NCBI RefSeq assembly: GCF_004310665.1
Contig: NZ_SIXF01000042.1
Span: 1 to 38,252 of the forward strand
Reading direction: 5' to 3'
Source of the DNA: Pedobacter kyonggii
Lineage (GTDB): Bacteria > Bacteroidota > Bacteroidia > Sphingobacteriales > Sphingobacteriaceae
DNA: 38,252 bases
Part shown: positions 25,326 to 37,044 of the stretch, piece after piece
How positions within the stretch are numbered: position 1 is the first letter of the stretch
How the letters are laid out: each line of letters begins with the position of its first letter
Position numbers and translations under genes: made by a program
Notes under the pieces: model-generated
Databases searched by the model: none
The model's input: only the letters and a program-made list of their open reading frames with translations
Told to the model about the DNA's origin: nothing

Positions 25326-25832
25326 TTAGACTAAAGACTCACGACTAAGGACTTCTTTAATCTTCTCATAACTGATCTGTTCATCAGGTTCAATTAGAAT
25401 CCCTTTTACTCCTGCCCCATTTGCCGCTTCAACATCTCTTGGCTTATCGCCGATCATAATAGATTGTGCCGGGTCGATATCGTACATATCAATTGCATCT
25501 AAAATCATACCCGAAGCAGGTTTTCTGCACTTGCATTCGCCACCAACCGTGGGGTGATGCGGGCAATAATAAAAGCCAGCAATATCGGCTCCTTCAGCCA
25601 CAAAAGCATTGCGGAGCATTTGGTGCATAATGGCCAGCTCTTGCTCGGTATAACGTTTTAAAGCAATACCGCCCTGATTGGTAATTACAATTAAAAGATA
25701 ACCTTCATCGAATAGTTTTTTTAATACTGGAATCTGGTAATCCAGGATTTTAAAATCTTCAACACGGCAGATGTAATCATATATTTCGTGATTGAGTACA
25801 CCATCACGGTCTAGAAAAATAGCTTTATTCAT
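25326..25832 (-). CDS. gmhB: D-glycero-D-manno-heptose 1,7-bisphosphate 7-phosphatase
   Basis: This 168-residue HAD-superfamily phosphatase has the nucleophile and acid Asp8 and Asp10 in IFLDRDGVLN, motif II in LIVITNQGGI, the zinc loop CPHHPTVGGECKCRKP (Cys-x-His...Cys-x-Cys) and motif III/IV in MIGDKPRDVEAANGAG. GmhB removes the 7-phosphate from heptose bisphosphate on the way to ADP-heptose or GDP-heptose for lipopolysaccharide or glycoprotein sugars. Size and motifs are standard. Related histidinol-phosphate phosphatases share this fold, but the zinc loop spacing and the stand-alone context favour GmhB. Confidence 0.92.
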   Translation of the reverse strand: MNKAIFLDRDGVLNHEIYDYICRVEDFKILDYQIPVLKKLFDEGYLLIVITNQGGIALKRYTEQELAIMHQMLRNAFVAEGADIAGFYYCPHHPTVGGECKCRKPASGMILDAIDMYDIDPAQSIMIGDKPRDVEAANGAGVKGILIEPDEQISYEKIKEVLSRESLV

Positions 25833-25921
25833 TATTGTGATTTGAGATATGAGATATGAGTATTGTGATTCAGACCTCGTTTATAATTCGCCAAAATAAC
25901 TGAAAATTAAGGACAAAAGAA

Positions 25922-25949
25922 AGCCCAATCTAATTAAAGACCGGGCTTA
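25922..25949 (-). terminator. Intrinsic terminator after the sugar MFS transporter
   Basis: AAGCCCAATCT (25922-25932) and AGACCGGGCTT (25939-25949) form an 11-position stem with two mismatches around AATTAA, about 25 nt past the transporter stop. The T-tract on the minus strand is modest (TTTCTTTTG). Confidence 0.55.
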
Positions 25950-25973
25950 ATCATAAAATTTATTTGGTTTTGG

Positions 25974-27260
25974 TTATTTCAGATTCAATCCTGCTTTATG
26001 GCCTTTTATAGCAAAATACAGAATGTATAGGTAACATGGTAATACAGTTAAAAGATAGGCCAACTGAAAGTTAATATGTAATTTTTCATTTAAGAAAGCA
26101 TATAATAATGGCATTAAAGCACCACCAGCAATACCCATAATCATAATCGCCGAACCGATTTTGGTAAATTTACCCAGGTGGCTAATACCCAGCGGGAAAA
26201 TTGCCGGCCACATTAATGAATTGGCCAAACCCAATAAGGCTACAAAAATTACAGCGAACCAGCTGGAAATAACAAAAGATAAAACGGTAAATATGATGCC
26301 TAAAATAGCACAGATTCTAAGGGCTTTCTGCTGAGAGACGTATTTTGGAATGGTAACAATACCAATAATATAACCGATTAACATACTGAAAAGCGTAATA
26401 GAGGTTAACTTTCCGCTAATTTCTGCACTAATGCCTAACTCGCGACCGTAAATACCAATAATATCGCCAGCCATAACCTCTGCGCCAACATATACAAAAA
26501 TACAAAGTGCACCCAGGAATAAGTGTGGGAACTGAAAGATACTTGTATGTTTTACCACCTCTCCTTTGCTTTCATCAATCACATCTTCTTCTACTTCAAC
26601 TTCTGGAAGATTGGTGAATTTAATAAAAACGGCAAAAAGGCAGAAAACGATTGCCAAAACAATGTAAGGTATATTTACACGGCCTAAAACATCATTTAAT
26701 AACTGCTCGTGCACAGCGCCGGTAGCCGCTTTGATTTGTTTTTCCACTTCCGAAGCATTTTTCAAAAACAGACTGCCCATAATCAAAGGCACAATCATGC
26801 CGGCAAATTTATTACAGATACCCGCAATACTGATCCGTTTTGCAGCACTTTCAATAGGGCCGATAATGGTTAAGTACGGGTTTGATGCGGTTTGTAATAA
26901 AGCCAATGCTGCACCCTGAACAAAAATTCCGGTTAAAAACAAACCAAACGTTCTGGTTTGAGCCGCAGGTATAAATATCAAAGAACCCAGACCTAAAATA
27001 ACCAGGCCTAACACAATTCCATTTTTAAAGCCAACTTTTTTAAGTATCCACGATGATGGCAGCGCTAAAAAGAAGTAAGCCATGTACGATGCAAAGGTTA
27101 CGAAGAATGCCTGTAAGTTTGATAATCCGAAAGATAATTTAAAGAAAGGAATTAATGTTCCGTTTGCCCAGGTTACAAAGCCAAAAATAAAGAATAGGGC
27201 ACAAATGATAATAAGTGGTTTTGGCCCTTGCGTTTGACCTGATTTTGTTGTTTGTTGCAT
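25974..27260 (-). CDS. Sugar:H+ symporter, MFS (FucP/GluP/NagP type)
   Basis: This 428-residue membrane protein has about 12 predicted spans and the marks of the FucP-GluP-NagP branch: FFIFGFVTWANGTLIPFFK in helix 1, GIFVQGAALALLQTASNPYL in helix 4, a cytosolic middle loop EVEVEEDVIDESKGEVV and LGLANSLMWPAIFPLGI late in the chain. It should import a hexose or amino sugar with protons across the inner membrane. The exact sugar is not readable. A palindrome of LacI-operator type, CAAACGTTTG (27326-27335), lies 65 nt ahead of the ATG. The FGE-like gene is upstream on the same strand with a 104-nt gap. Confidence 0.93.
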   Translation of the reverse strand: MQQTTKSGQTQGPKPLIIICALFFIFGFVTWANGTLIPFFKLSFGLSNLQAFFVTFASYMAYFFLALPSSWILKKVGFKNGIVLGLVILGLGSLIFIPAAQTRTFGLFLTGIFVQGAALALLQTASNPYLTIIGPIESAAKRISIAGICNKFAGMIVPLIMGSLFLKNASEVEKQIKAATGAVHEQLLNDVLGRVNIPYIVLAIVFCLFAVFIKFTNLPEVEVEEDVIDESKGEVVKHTSIFQFPHLFLGALCIFVYVGAEVMAGDIIGIYGRELGISAEISGKLTSITLFSMLIGYIIGIVTIPKYVSQQKALRICAILGIIFTVLSFVISSWFAVIFVALLGLANSLMWPAIFPLGISHLGKFTKIGSAIMIMGIAGGALMPLLYAFLNEKLHINFQLAYLLTVLPCYLYILYFAIKGHKAGLNLK

Positions 27261-27325
27261 AAAGTTTTGGTTCGGTTTAATTTGTTCGGACCAAACTAAA
27301 CAATAATATTTAATAAAATAAGGAT

Positions 27326-27335
27326 CAAACGTTTG
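27326..27335. promoter_or_regulatory. Palindrome CAAACGTTTG upstream of the sugar transporter
   Basis: A perfect 10-bp palindrome centred on CG, the usual centre of LacI/GalR-family operators, sits 66-75 nt ahead of the transporter start codon. No regulator gene is adjacent, and one short palindrome can arise by chance. Confidence 0.3.
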
Positions 27336-27364
27336 CGTAATTTTAACTTTGACAGAAACGGGCT

Positions 27365-28486
27365 TTAGTCAGTGCTCACGCACCTAAAACCGGTATGCTC
27401 TAAGCCAGTATCAACAGAAGTTTTCATTCTAGATGTTACCCGGTAACCTTTACAATAAGAGGCGTTACACATAAAAGAACCACCCCTTACCACTCTTTTA
27501 GGTATAGTCGGCTCCATAGGGTCGTAGCTGTCTGACGGACCTTTAGGATTGGTGCTCAACCCTGAAAGCTTGCTATAATAATCAGGCCGGTACCAATCGC
27601 TGCACCACTCCCATACGTTGCCTGCCATGTCATAAAGTCCATAACCGTTCGGCTTAAATTTTTTCACTGCAGCTAAACCATTAAAGCCATCCCAATTCGT
27701 GTTTTTAACCGGGAAGTTCCCCTGCCAGGTATTGGCTTTTACCTTACCTTTTTCTATATCTTCGTTCCCCCATGGATATTTTTCATTTTTCAAAGCACCT
27801 CTTGCGGCATACTCCCACTCTGCCTCTGTTGGTAAACGTTTACCAGACCATTTACAATAGGCCATGGCATCATCCCAGGATACATGTATAACGGGAAAGT
27901 TCTCTTTTCCTTTAATATCGCTGTCAGGGCCATGAGGATGTTTCCAATTGGCGCCTTTAACCCAACGCCACCATTGCGAGGCATCATTTAAAGAGGTAAC
28001 ACTTTTAGGCTGATAAAAGACCAAAGACGCTGCGACAAAAACACTGTCAGGCGGTTTTGGCGTACCTGCCGGAAGCTGTTTTTTCATTTCTTCCCAATCT
28101 GGTTTACGCTCAGCCGTAGTAACATAGCCAGTTGCATCAACAAACTTTTTAAAACTGGCATTGGTTACTTCGGTAGCATCCATCCAGAAAGAAGAGACTT
28201 TAACCTGATGTTGCGGGTATTCATCATCTCTACCCTCTTTATCAGAAGCGCCCATGGCAAATTCGCCTGCCGGAACTAAAATCATGCCTTCATGACTTGC
28301 TTTATTATTGGAAGCGAAACTTGAAGACTCTTTTACTGCGCCAAAACGGCTTGGCATATTTTTTTCGCATGAGGCTAAAGAATCTTGTTTGTGTTTAGCC
28401 TGTTCTTCTTCGTTAGCGTGCTTAGATTGACAAGAAAGTATTAAGAGAAGCGGCAAAAAAAACAAAGCAGAAAGAAATCTATGCAT
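27365..28486 (-). CDS. Formylglycine-generating-enzyme-like lipoprotein (SUMF1 family)
   Basis: A lipoprotein signal peptide ends in lipobox LILSC (Cys19), so the 373-residue protein is membrane-anchored in the envelope. The FGE-sulfatase domain runs from about 66 to the end: GMILVPAGEFAMGASDKEG, HQVKVSSFWMDATEVTNASF, FPVIHVSWDDAMAYCKWSGK, RLPTEAEWEYAARG, GNVWEWCSDWY and RVVRGGSFMCNASYC. Both catalytic cysteines of true FGE, here Cys340 and Cys345, are present, so it may convert a Cys to formylglycine in an exported type I sulfatase. Many Bacteroidota relatives have lost them and are structural. No sulfatase is in the window. The ATG at 28486 precedes a good signal peptide. Confidence 0.9.
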   Translation of the reverse strand: MHRFLSALFFLPLLLILSCQSKHANEEEQAKHKQDSLASCEKNMPSRFGAVKESSSFASNNKASHEGMILVPAGEFAMGASDKEGRDDEYPQHQVKVSSFWMDATEVTNASFKKFVDATGYVTTAERKPDWEEMKKQLPAGTPKPPDSVFVAASLVFYQPKSVTSLNDASQWWRWVKGANWKHPHGPDSDIKGKENFPVIHVSWDDAMAYCKWSGKRLPTEAEWEYAARGALKNEKYPWGNEDIEKGKVKANTWQGNFPVKNTNWDGFNGLAAVKKFKPNGYGLYDMAGNVWEWCSDWYRPDYYSKLSGLSTNPKGPSDSYDPMEPTIPKRVVRGGSFMCNASYCKGYRVTSRMKTSVDTGLEHTGFRCVSTD

Positions 28487-28596
28487 GATTGATATTAAAT
28501 TAGGAGCGATAAAAATATCAATTAAGTTTAAAAAAGAGAAGGTAAATAATTAATTCCCCTATAAATCAATACACTAACGCATTTGGCGATTTTTTA

Positions 28597-28628
28597 TTTG
28601 CAGGAAATGCTTCATAACCCTATATTTG
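28597..28628 (+). promoter_or_regulatory. Promoter of tRNA-Lys
   Basis: TTTG (28597-28600), a 20-nt spacer and TATATTTG (28621-28628) match the Bacteroidota promoter consensus, about 40 nt ahead of the mature tRNA 5' end. Confidence 0.75.
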
Positions 28629-28668
28629 CACCACTTTAAAGGAAACGACTAACGTTTTAAGTAAAGTA

Positions 28669-28741
28669 GATTCCGTAGCTCAGCTGGTAGAGCATTACAC
28701 TTTTAATGTAGTGGTCCTGGGTTCGAATCCCAGCGGGATCA
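28669..28741 (+). tRNA. tRNA-Lys (anticodon UUU)
   Basis: The acceptor arms GATTCCG (28669-28675) and CGGGATC (28734-28740) pair in all seven positions with one G-U. The D arm is GCTCAGCTGGTAGAGC. The anticodon stem TTACA/TGTAG holds the loop CTTTTAA with anticodon TTT. The T arm is CCTGGGTTCGAATCCCAGC-like. The discriminator base is A, and CCA is not encoded (ACAG follows). This reads the AAA and AAG lysine codons. Confidence 0.95.
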
Positions 28742-28745
28742 CAGA

Positions 28746-28773
28746 AAACCTCACAGAAATGTGAGGTTTTTTT
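28746..28773 (+). terminator. Intrinsic terminator of tRNA-Lys
   Basis: AAACCTCACA (28746-28755) pairs with TGTGAGGTTT (28760-28769) around a GAAA loop, followed by more T residues to 28773. It lies 4 nt past the tRNA. Confidence 0.85.
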
Positions 28774-28782
28774 GTTTTATGT

Positions 28783-28885
28783 CCGCTGGGATTCGAACAG
28801 GAGCCCCGGCCTGGGTTCGATTTGTAAAAGGCTCAGGGCAGAGTTCGGGGTTTTGCGGGGCTGAGCCAATCCCAGCGGGATCACA
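28783..28885. repeat. Scrambled fragments of the tRNA-Lys 3' half
   Basis: Three pieces of the tRNA recur within 150 bp of it: an inverted copy CCGCTGGGATTCGAAC (28783-28798), a direct T-arm piece CCTGGGTTCGA (28810-28820) and a direct copy of the 3' end AATCCCAGCGGGATCACA (28868-28885), identical over 18 nt to 28726-28743. Between the last two, GGCTCAG (28830-28836) pairs with CTGAGCC (28861-28867). The block is much richer in GC than its surroundings. It fits an attachment-site scar left by an integrating element. Confidence 0.7.
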
Positions 28886-28906
28886 CCAAAGACTATCAAA
28901 ACGTAT

Positions 28907-28943
28907 AAAACCCTGCAATCGAACGATTAGCAGGGTTTTTGCT
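28907..28943 (+). terminator. Second intrinsic terminator past the tRNA debris
   Basis: AAAACCCTGC (28907-28916) pairs perfectly with GCAGGGTTTT (28930-28939) over a 13-nt loop, followed by a T. It may close transcription after the duplicated tRNA end, and it also works in the opposite orientation. The stretch from here to 29156 shows no gene. Confidence 0.65.
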
Positions 28944-29156
28944 TTTAGGGAATCGCCAAAAATCACATGAATTCACAAAAATTGGTGAGTGATTCGGTGT
29001 TAAGGCAAAAGGGTTAAAATTGACTCACCGAATTGTGCATAATCAATATTGTACAGTTTGTTATAAACATTTCCATTTTGTGTGCCATTTACAATCAACC
29101 GATTTGTCATTTAATTAAGCATTATATGGCTCTTGTTATTTTAAAAATTATCAGGC

Positions 29157-32927
<3,771 letters not shown>

Positions 32928-33028
32928 TTACGCTATTATCTTGATGGAGGACTAAATTTTGTTTTCGAATATAAACTATATAACATGCATTAAAGCATAA
33001 TTTTATTAATAAGTACGCCCTTTATTAT

Positions 33029-34348
33029 CTATCTAAACAGTACCTGGTTCATGATCAGTATTCCAATGAGTCCGATAACTGAAACCAGCGTTTCCATCAG
33101 CGACCAGGACAAAAATGTTTGTTTTATAGATAATCCTAAATACTCTTTGAATAGCCAGAAAGAGGAGTCGTTTACATGAGAACAAAACAGGCTTCCTGAT
33201 CCAACTGCGAGCACCATTAAATTTGGATCGGCGCCGTGAGGCCCAACAAGCGGATAAACGATACCAGCAGCGGTGAGGCCAGCTATGGTAGCCGAACCCA
33301 GGCAAAGCCTTAACACGGCCGTTATTAACCAGGCCAATAATAAAGGTGGTAGGGTTAATCCTTTCAAAATTACGGCAAGGCTGTTGCTCACCCCTGTTTC
33401 AACAAATACTTGTTTCAAAATACCTGCGCTACCGATGATTAAAAGGATCATCGCTATATCTTTTGCTGCATCAACAAAAATCACCATAATGTCAATCAGC
33501 TTTTTACCTGACCTAATCCCAAGTGTAAATGTTGCAATACAAATGGTTAATATCATCGCAATAGTTGGATCGCCGATAAATCTGGCAAGATTTACGACTG
33601 CAATATTATCACTAAATATCTTGGTTATCAACGTGGTACCTAAAATTATAAGTACAGGCAACAAGGCAGAAATCACACTATTTGTTATCCCTGGCAATTC
33701 ATTATCAGGCAGTTCATTGGCCTGCAAGGTAACTGTTGGGCCAGATTCCATATTTATTAATACTTTTGCGAAAATAGGGCCTGCAATAATTATAGCAGGT
33801 ATGGCCACGATTAAACCATAGATAAAGGTCTTAACCAAATCTGCATTAAACTGGGTTACTAAAGCCATGGGCGATGGATGCGGTGGCAAAAAACCATGCA
33901 TTACGGACAGCGATGCAAGCATAGGCAATCCTACATACACCAGAGGTAACTTATAGTTGTACGCTACCGAAAAGATAATTGGAATCAGCAATACAAACCC
34001 AACATTATAAAATAATGGAATGCCCACTATAAATCCTGTTAAAGACATGGCCCAGGTAATGTATTTAGCGCCGAATGTCTTTTTTAATACTGTGGCTATT
34101 TTTTGAGCGGCACCACTGGAAGCGACGAGTTTTCCGAGCATGGCGCCCAAAACGATGATAATTGCCAGCGATCCTAATGTATCTCCTAATCCTTTATTAA
34201 TAGTTTGCGGAATACTAGCGACGGGCATACCTAACAATAAAGCTGCTCCTACAGATACGATTAAAAATGCAAGAAAGGTATTAACCTTCGCCCAGGCAAT
34301 TAATAATACAAGTATAACTATACAGCCAAAAAGAATCAGTACATCCAT
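33029..34348 (-). CDS. Gluconate/sugar-acid:H+ symporter (GntP family)
   Basis: This 439-residue integral membrane protein has about 12-13 spans and GntP-family blocks: ILVLLIAWAKVNTFLAFLIV, GDTLGSLAIIIVLGAMLGKL, FIVGIPLFYNVGFVLLIPI, MHGFLPPHPSPMALV and GSATIAGLTAAGIVYPL. The family imports gluconate and related aldonates with protons. It lies 9 nt past the IlvD/Edd dehydratase gene, so the two are co-translated and the imported acid is probably the substrate of that dehydratase. A 107-nt gap then precedes the GH2 gene. The substrate (galactonate, arabinonate, xylonate or gluconate) cannot be fixed by eye. Confidence 0.93.
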   Translation of the reverse strand: MDVLILFGCIVILVLLIAWAKVNTFLAFLIVSVGAALLLGMPVASIPQTINKGLGDTLGSLAIIIVLGAMLGKLVASSGAAQKIATVLKKTFGAKYITWAMSLTGFIVGIPLFYNVGFVLLIPIIFSVAYNYKLPLVYVGLPMLASLSVMHGFLPPHPSPMALVTQFNADLVKTFIYGLIVAIPAIIIAGPIFAKVLINMESGPTVTLQANELPDNELPGITNSVISALLPVLIILGTTLITKIFSDNIAVVNLARFIGDPTIAMILTICIATFTLGIRSGKKLIDIMVIFVDAAKDIAMILLIIGSAGILKQVFVETGVSNSLAVILKGLTLPPLLLAWLITAVLRLCLGSATIAGLTAAGIVYPLVGPHGADPNLMVLAVGSGSLFCSHVNDSSFWLFKEYLGLSIKQTFLSWSLMETLVSVIGLIGILIMNQVLFR

Positions 34349-34357
34349 GTTCCTACT

Positions 34358-36073
34358 TTAATGAGAGTCTCTGGTTACTGTAGAACCTGAACCGCCTACT
34401 AAAAAATCCAGATCAGCACCTTTATCTGCCTGCTGAACATGGTTGACATATAAGTTTACATAACCACGTGTTGCAGCAGGAATTGACGGTACCCAATTGC
34501 TTCGCCTCAGGGCTAACACTTCATCACTCACTTCAAGGTGGATACGTTTATTGGCTACATCCAGCTCAATCATGTCGCCGTTTTCTACCAGCGCTAAATT
34601 TCCACCGATAGCAGACTCTGGCGATACGTGCAGTATAACTGTACCATATGCCGTACCACTCATCCTTCCATCGGATATCCTTACCATATCTGTTACGCCC
34701 TTGTCAAGTAACTTTTTGGGTAATGTCATGTTACCTACCTCAGGCATACCTGGATAGCCGACCGGACCAACCGTTTTCAAGACCATTACACAAGTTTCAT
34801 CGATATCCAAATCAGGGTCATCTACTCTCGCATGGTAATCCTCAATGTTTTCGAACACTACTGCCCTACCTCGGTGCTGCATTAAACTGGGCGTAGCTGC
34901 AGATGGCTTTATAACCGCTCCGTTAACTGCAAGATTACCTTTTAGTACGGTAATTCCGGCTTCTTTGATGATCGGCTGCTCAAACTCATAAATAACTTCC
35001 TTGTTGTAATTTATTCCTTTATCAGCAATGTTCTCGGCATGCGTTTTCCCGCTTACCGTTAGGATATCCATTTTTAAAACAGATTGCATTTGTTTTAAAA
35101 CAGCAGGTACACCACCGGCATAGTAAAAATCCTCCATCAAAAATTTCCCTGAAGGCATAAGATTTACAAGAAGCGGCATTTTACTACCAATATCATCAAA
35201 ATCGTCTAAGTTTAGCGCTACACCCATACGCCCTGCAATAGCGGTGAGGTGAATAATAAAGTTTGAAGAACCTCCTACTGCGGCATTTACCTTAATGGCA
35301 TTTTCAAAGGCATCCCGTGTTAGTATTTTAGAAATTTTCAGGTCTTCTTTAACCATTTCAACTATTCTCCTTCCGGATAGCTGAGCAAGCCTTTTCCGCC
35401 GGGAATCGACGGCAGGTATAGCCGCACCACCCGAAAGGCTCATGCCTAAGGCTTCTACCATGCAAGCCATAGTAGAAGCTGTTCCCATTGTCATACAGTG
35501 GCCCGGGCTACGGGACATGCAACTTTCTACTTCTGCATATTCATCATAAGTAATTTCGCCTTTCTTTAATTCCTCTGTCAGCTTCCATACACTTGTTCCT
35601 GAGCCTATGTCATGTCCGTGATATTTTCCGTTTAACATTGGTCCGCCAGGAACCACAATGGTTGGCAGATCTACACTTGCCGCTCCCATTAGCGTAGAAG
35701 GCGTAGTTTTATCGCAGCCCGTAAGGAGTACTACACCATCAATAGGGTTGCCTCTTATTGATTCCTCTGCATCCATACTGGCGAGGTTACGGAACAACAT
35801 GGCGGTGGGTTTCATGAGCGTTTCGCCCAATGACATGATGGGAAATTCCAGCGGAAAACCGCCAGCTTCCAAAACCCCGCGACGAACACTTTCGGCAATA
35901 TCACGCAGGTGGGCATTGCAAGGTGTAAGTTCAGACCATGTATTACAAATGCCGATTACCGGTCTGCCGTCAAACATGTCTTCGGGCATGCCCTGGTTTT
36001 TCATCCAACTGCGATAGATGAGGCCCATTTTATCTTTTTTCCCAAACCAGGTCGAACTTCTATATGATTTCAT
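34358..36073 (-). CDS. IlvD/Edd-family sugar-acid dehydratase
   Basis: This 571-residue protein has the cluster ligands Cys52 (NTWSELTPCNAH), Cys120 (LTGCDKTTPS, with the adjacent Asp121-Lys122) and Cys193 (SRSPGHCMTMGTAST). It also shows RVVRISDGRMSGTAYG-like text near the end, here MVRISDGRMSGTAYGTVILH. The short N-terminus and the SWMKNQG and GKYHGHDIGSGTSVWK blocks resemble pentonate dehydratases (L-arabinonate, D-xylonate) more than IlvD proper, which fits the GntP and FAH neighbours. It would convert an aldonate to its 2-keto-3-deoxy acid. It is the second intact gene of the operon. The exact substrate is an inference. Confidence 0.9.
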   Translation of the reverse strand: MKSYRSSTWFGKKDKMGLIYRSWMKNQGMPEDMFDGRPVIGICNTWSELTPCNAHLRDIAESVRRGVLEAGGFPLEFPIMSLGETLMKPTAMLFRNLASMDAEESIRGNPIDGVVLLTGCDKTTPSTLMGAASVDLPTIVVPGGPMLNGKYHGHDIGSGTSVWKLTEELKKGEITYDEYAEVESCMSRSPGHCMTMGTASTMACMVEALGMSLSGGAAIPAVDSRRKRLAQLSGRRIVEMVKEDLKISKILTRDAFENAIKVNAAVGGSSNFIIHLTAIAGRMGVALNLDDFDDIGSKMPLLVNLMPSGKFLMEDFYYAGGVPAVLKQMQSVLKMDILTVSGKTHAENIADKGINYNKEVIYEFEQPIIKEAGITVLKGNLAVNGAVIKPSAATPSLMQHRGRAVVFENIEDYHARVDDPDLDIDETCVMVLKTVGPVGYPGMPEVGNMTLPKKLLDKGVTDMVRISDGRMSGTAYGTVILHVSPESAIGGNLALVENGDMIELDVANKRIHLEVSDEVLALRRSNWVPSIPAATRGYVNLYVNHVQQADKGADLDFLVGGSGSTVTRDSH

Positions 36074-36139
36074 ATTTAGAATATACTATGTTGCGCTATT
36101 TTTTACTTCTTTAATTAGATTTTTCGCTAGTGGACATAT

Positions 36140-36211
36140 CTATTGAAAAATCGTTTCACTTGCTTCGGCAGAGGTTTCGAAATCTATAATTTGTTTGCCA
36201 ATGTTTATCAT
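36140..36211 (-). pseudogene. 23-codon stub coupled to the FAH gene, likely 5' remnant of a lost gene
   Basis: The ATG at 36209-36211 overlaps the FAH stop codon in ATGA, the standard arrangement of translational coupling. The frame reads MINIGKQIIDFETSAEASET then IFQ and stops at TAG (36140-36142). The GKQxI and SAEASETIF text resembles the first residues of NAD(P) aldehyde dehydrogenases in Bacteroidota (a GK-Y/I-I start, then a phrase leading into an NPATG motif). A 2-oxoglutarate-semialdehyde dehydrogenase is expected in exactly this operon position. After the TAG another 17 codons stay open before TAG, so the body is gone rather than interrupted by one stop. A genuine 23-residue peptide is the alternative. 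Confidence 0.45.
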
Positions 36212-37044
36212 GTTACGATATTTATAAGCGAACCAATTTCTGAAATGGTTATTTTTACAATGTCTCCGCTACGTAAAGTGAAATCATCAGTCGGGATTAT
36301 TCCTGTACCTGTCATTAAATAGGTTCCATGAGGGAAATCCAATTCGCGAAACAAGTAAGCCACTAATTCCGTGTGCTTACGTTTCATTTGGTTAATGGAT
36401 ATTTTCTCCTTAAAAAGGACATCAGAATCTCTGGATATTTCGATGCTGATATTGGTATTCGGATCTATCGGGCCATCTGTTACTAAAAGGCAGGGCCCTA
36501 AAGCCGTAGCTCCATTGTATGATTTGGCCTGCGGGAGATAAAGCGGATTTTCGCCCTCAATATCCCTCGAAGATACATCATTACCTATTGTATAACCTTC
36601 TATAGTGCCTTCTGAGCAAATAAATAACGTCAATTCCGGTTCAGGTACGTTCCATTTAGAATCTGCCCTGATCCGTATGTTTCCTCCGAAACCCACTGTA
36701 CGGTAAGATGGTGACTTAAAAAAAAGTTCTGGCCGGTCTGCATCATATACCCTTGCATAAAAATCTCCACCTTTTGCTTCTTTTGATTCCTCTATTCTGG
36801 CTTCCCTGCTACGAAAATAAGTTACACCAGATGCCCATACTTCCTGGCTGCCTATAGGCGTTAAAACAGCTGAATGGGTGAGCGCTTGTAAGTCTTCGTT
36901 AGGTTGGAGATGTTGCAACTCACTACTCACCACTTTGAAGAGGTTGTTCCTGTTTACGAACCTATCCCAGCTTTTCTCTTCTGTTAAAAAATATTGGTTA
37001 TTGTGGTGTATAATAATCCCGCTAGAGGTGTTATAAATTCTCAT
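36208..37044 (-). CDS. Fumarylacetoacetate hydrolase-family protein, probable 2-keto-3-deoxy-pentonate dehydratase
   Basis: This 278-residue protein has the FAH-fold metal site: Glu135 and Glu137 in NVPEPELTLFI and Asp156 in YTIGNDVSSRDIEGENP. Also seen are VWASGVTYFRSREAR and GTGIIPTDDFTLRSGD. The N-terminus and length match the 2-keto-3-deoxy-D-arabinonate/xylonate dehydratase branch rather than fumarylacetoacetase itself. Followed by an IlvD/Edd dehydratase and GntP, it is likely to turn the keto-deoxy pentonate into 2-oxoglutarate semialdehyde. It is first in the operon, and its stop overlaps the start of the stub gene. Substrate is inferred from context. Other FAH proteins hydrolyse or decarboxylate. 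Confidence 0.85.
   Translation of the reverse strand: MRIYNTSSGIIIHHNNQYFLTEEKSWDRFVNRNNLFKVVSSELQHLQPNEDLQALTHSAVLTPIGSQEVWASGVTYFRSREARIEESKEAKGGDFYARVYDADRPELFFKSPSYRTVGFGGNIRIRADSKWNVPEPELTLFICSEGTIEGYTIGNDVSSRDIEGENPLYLPQAKSYNGATALGPCLLVTDGPIDPNTNISIEISRDSDVLFKEKISINQMKRKHTELVAYLFRELDFPHGTYLMTGTGIIPTDDFTLRSGDIVKITISEIGSLINIVT

Noticed and set aside
28751-28970. Overlapping frames of about 70 codons on both strands past tRNA-Lys
   Set aside because: They consist of tRNA fragments and terminators, and their Pro/Gly-rich text comes from the GC-rich debris.
33273-33821. 182-codon plus-strand frame inside the GntP gene
   Set aside because: It is an antisense shadow. The minus-strand frame has clear GntP-family motifs and membrane spans.
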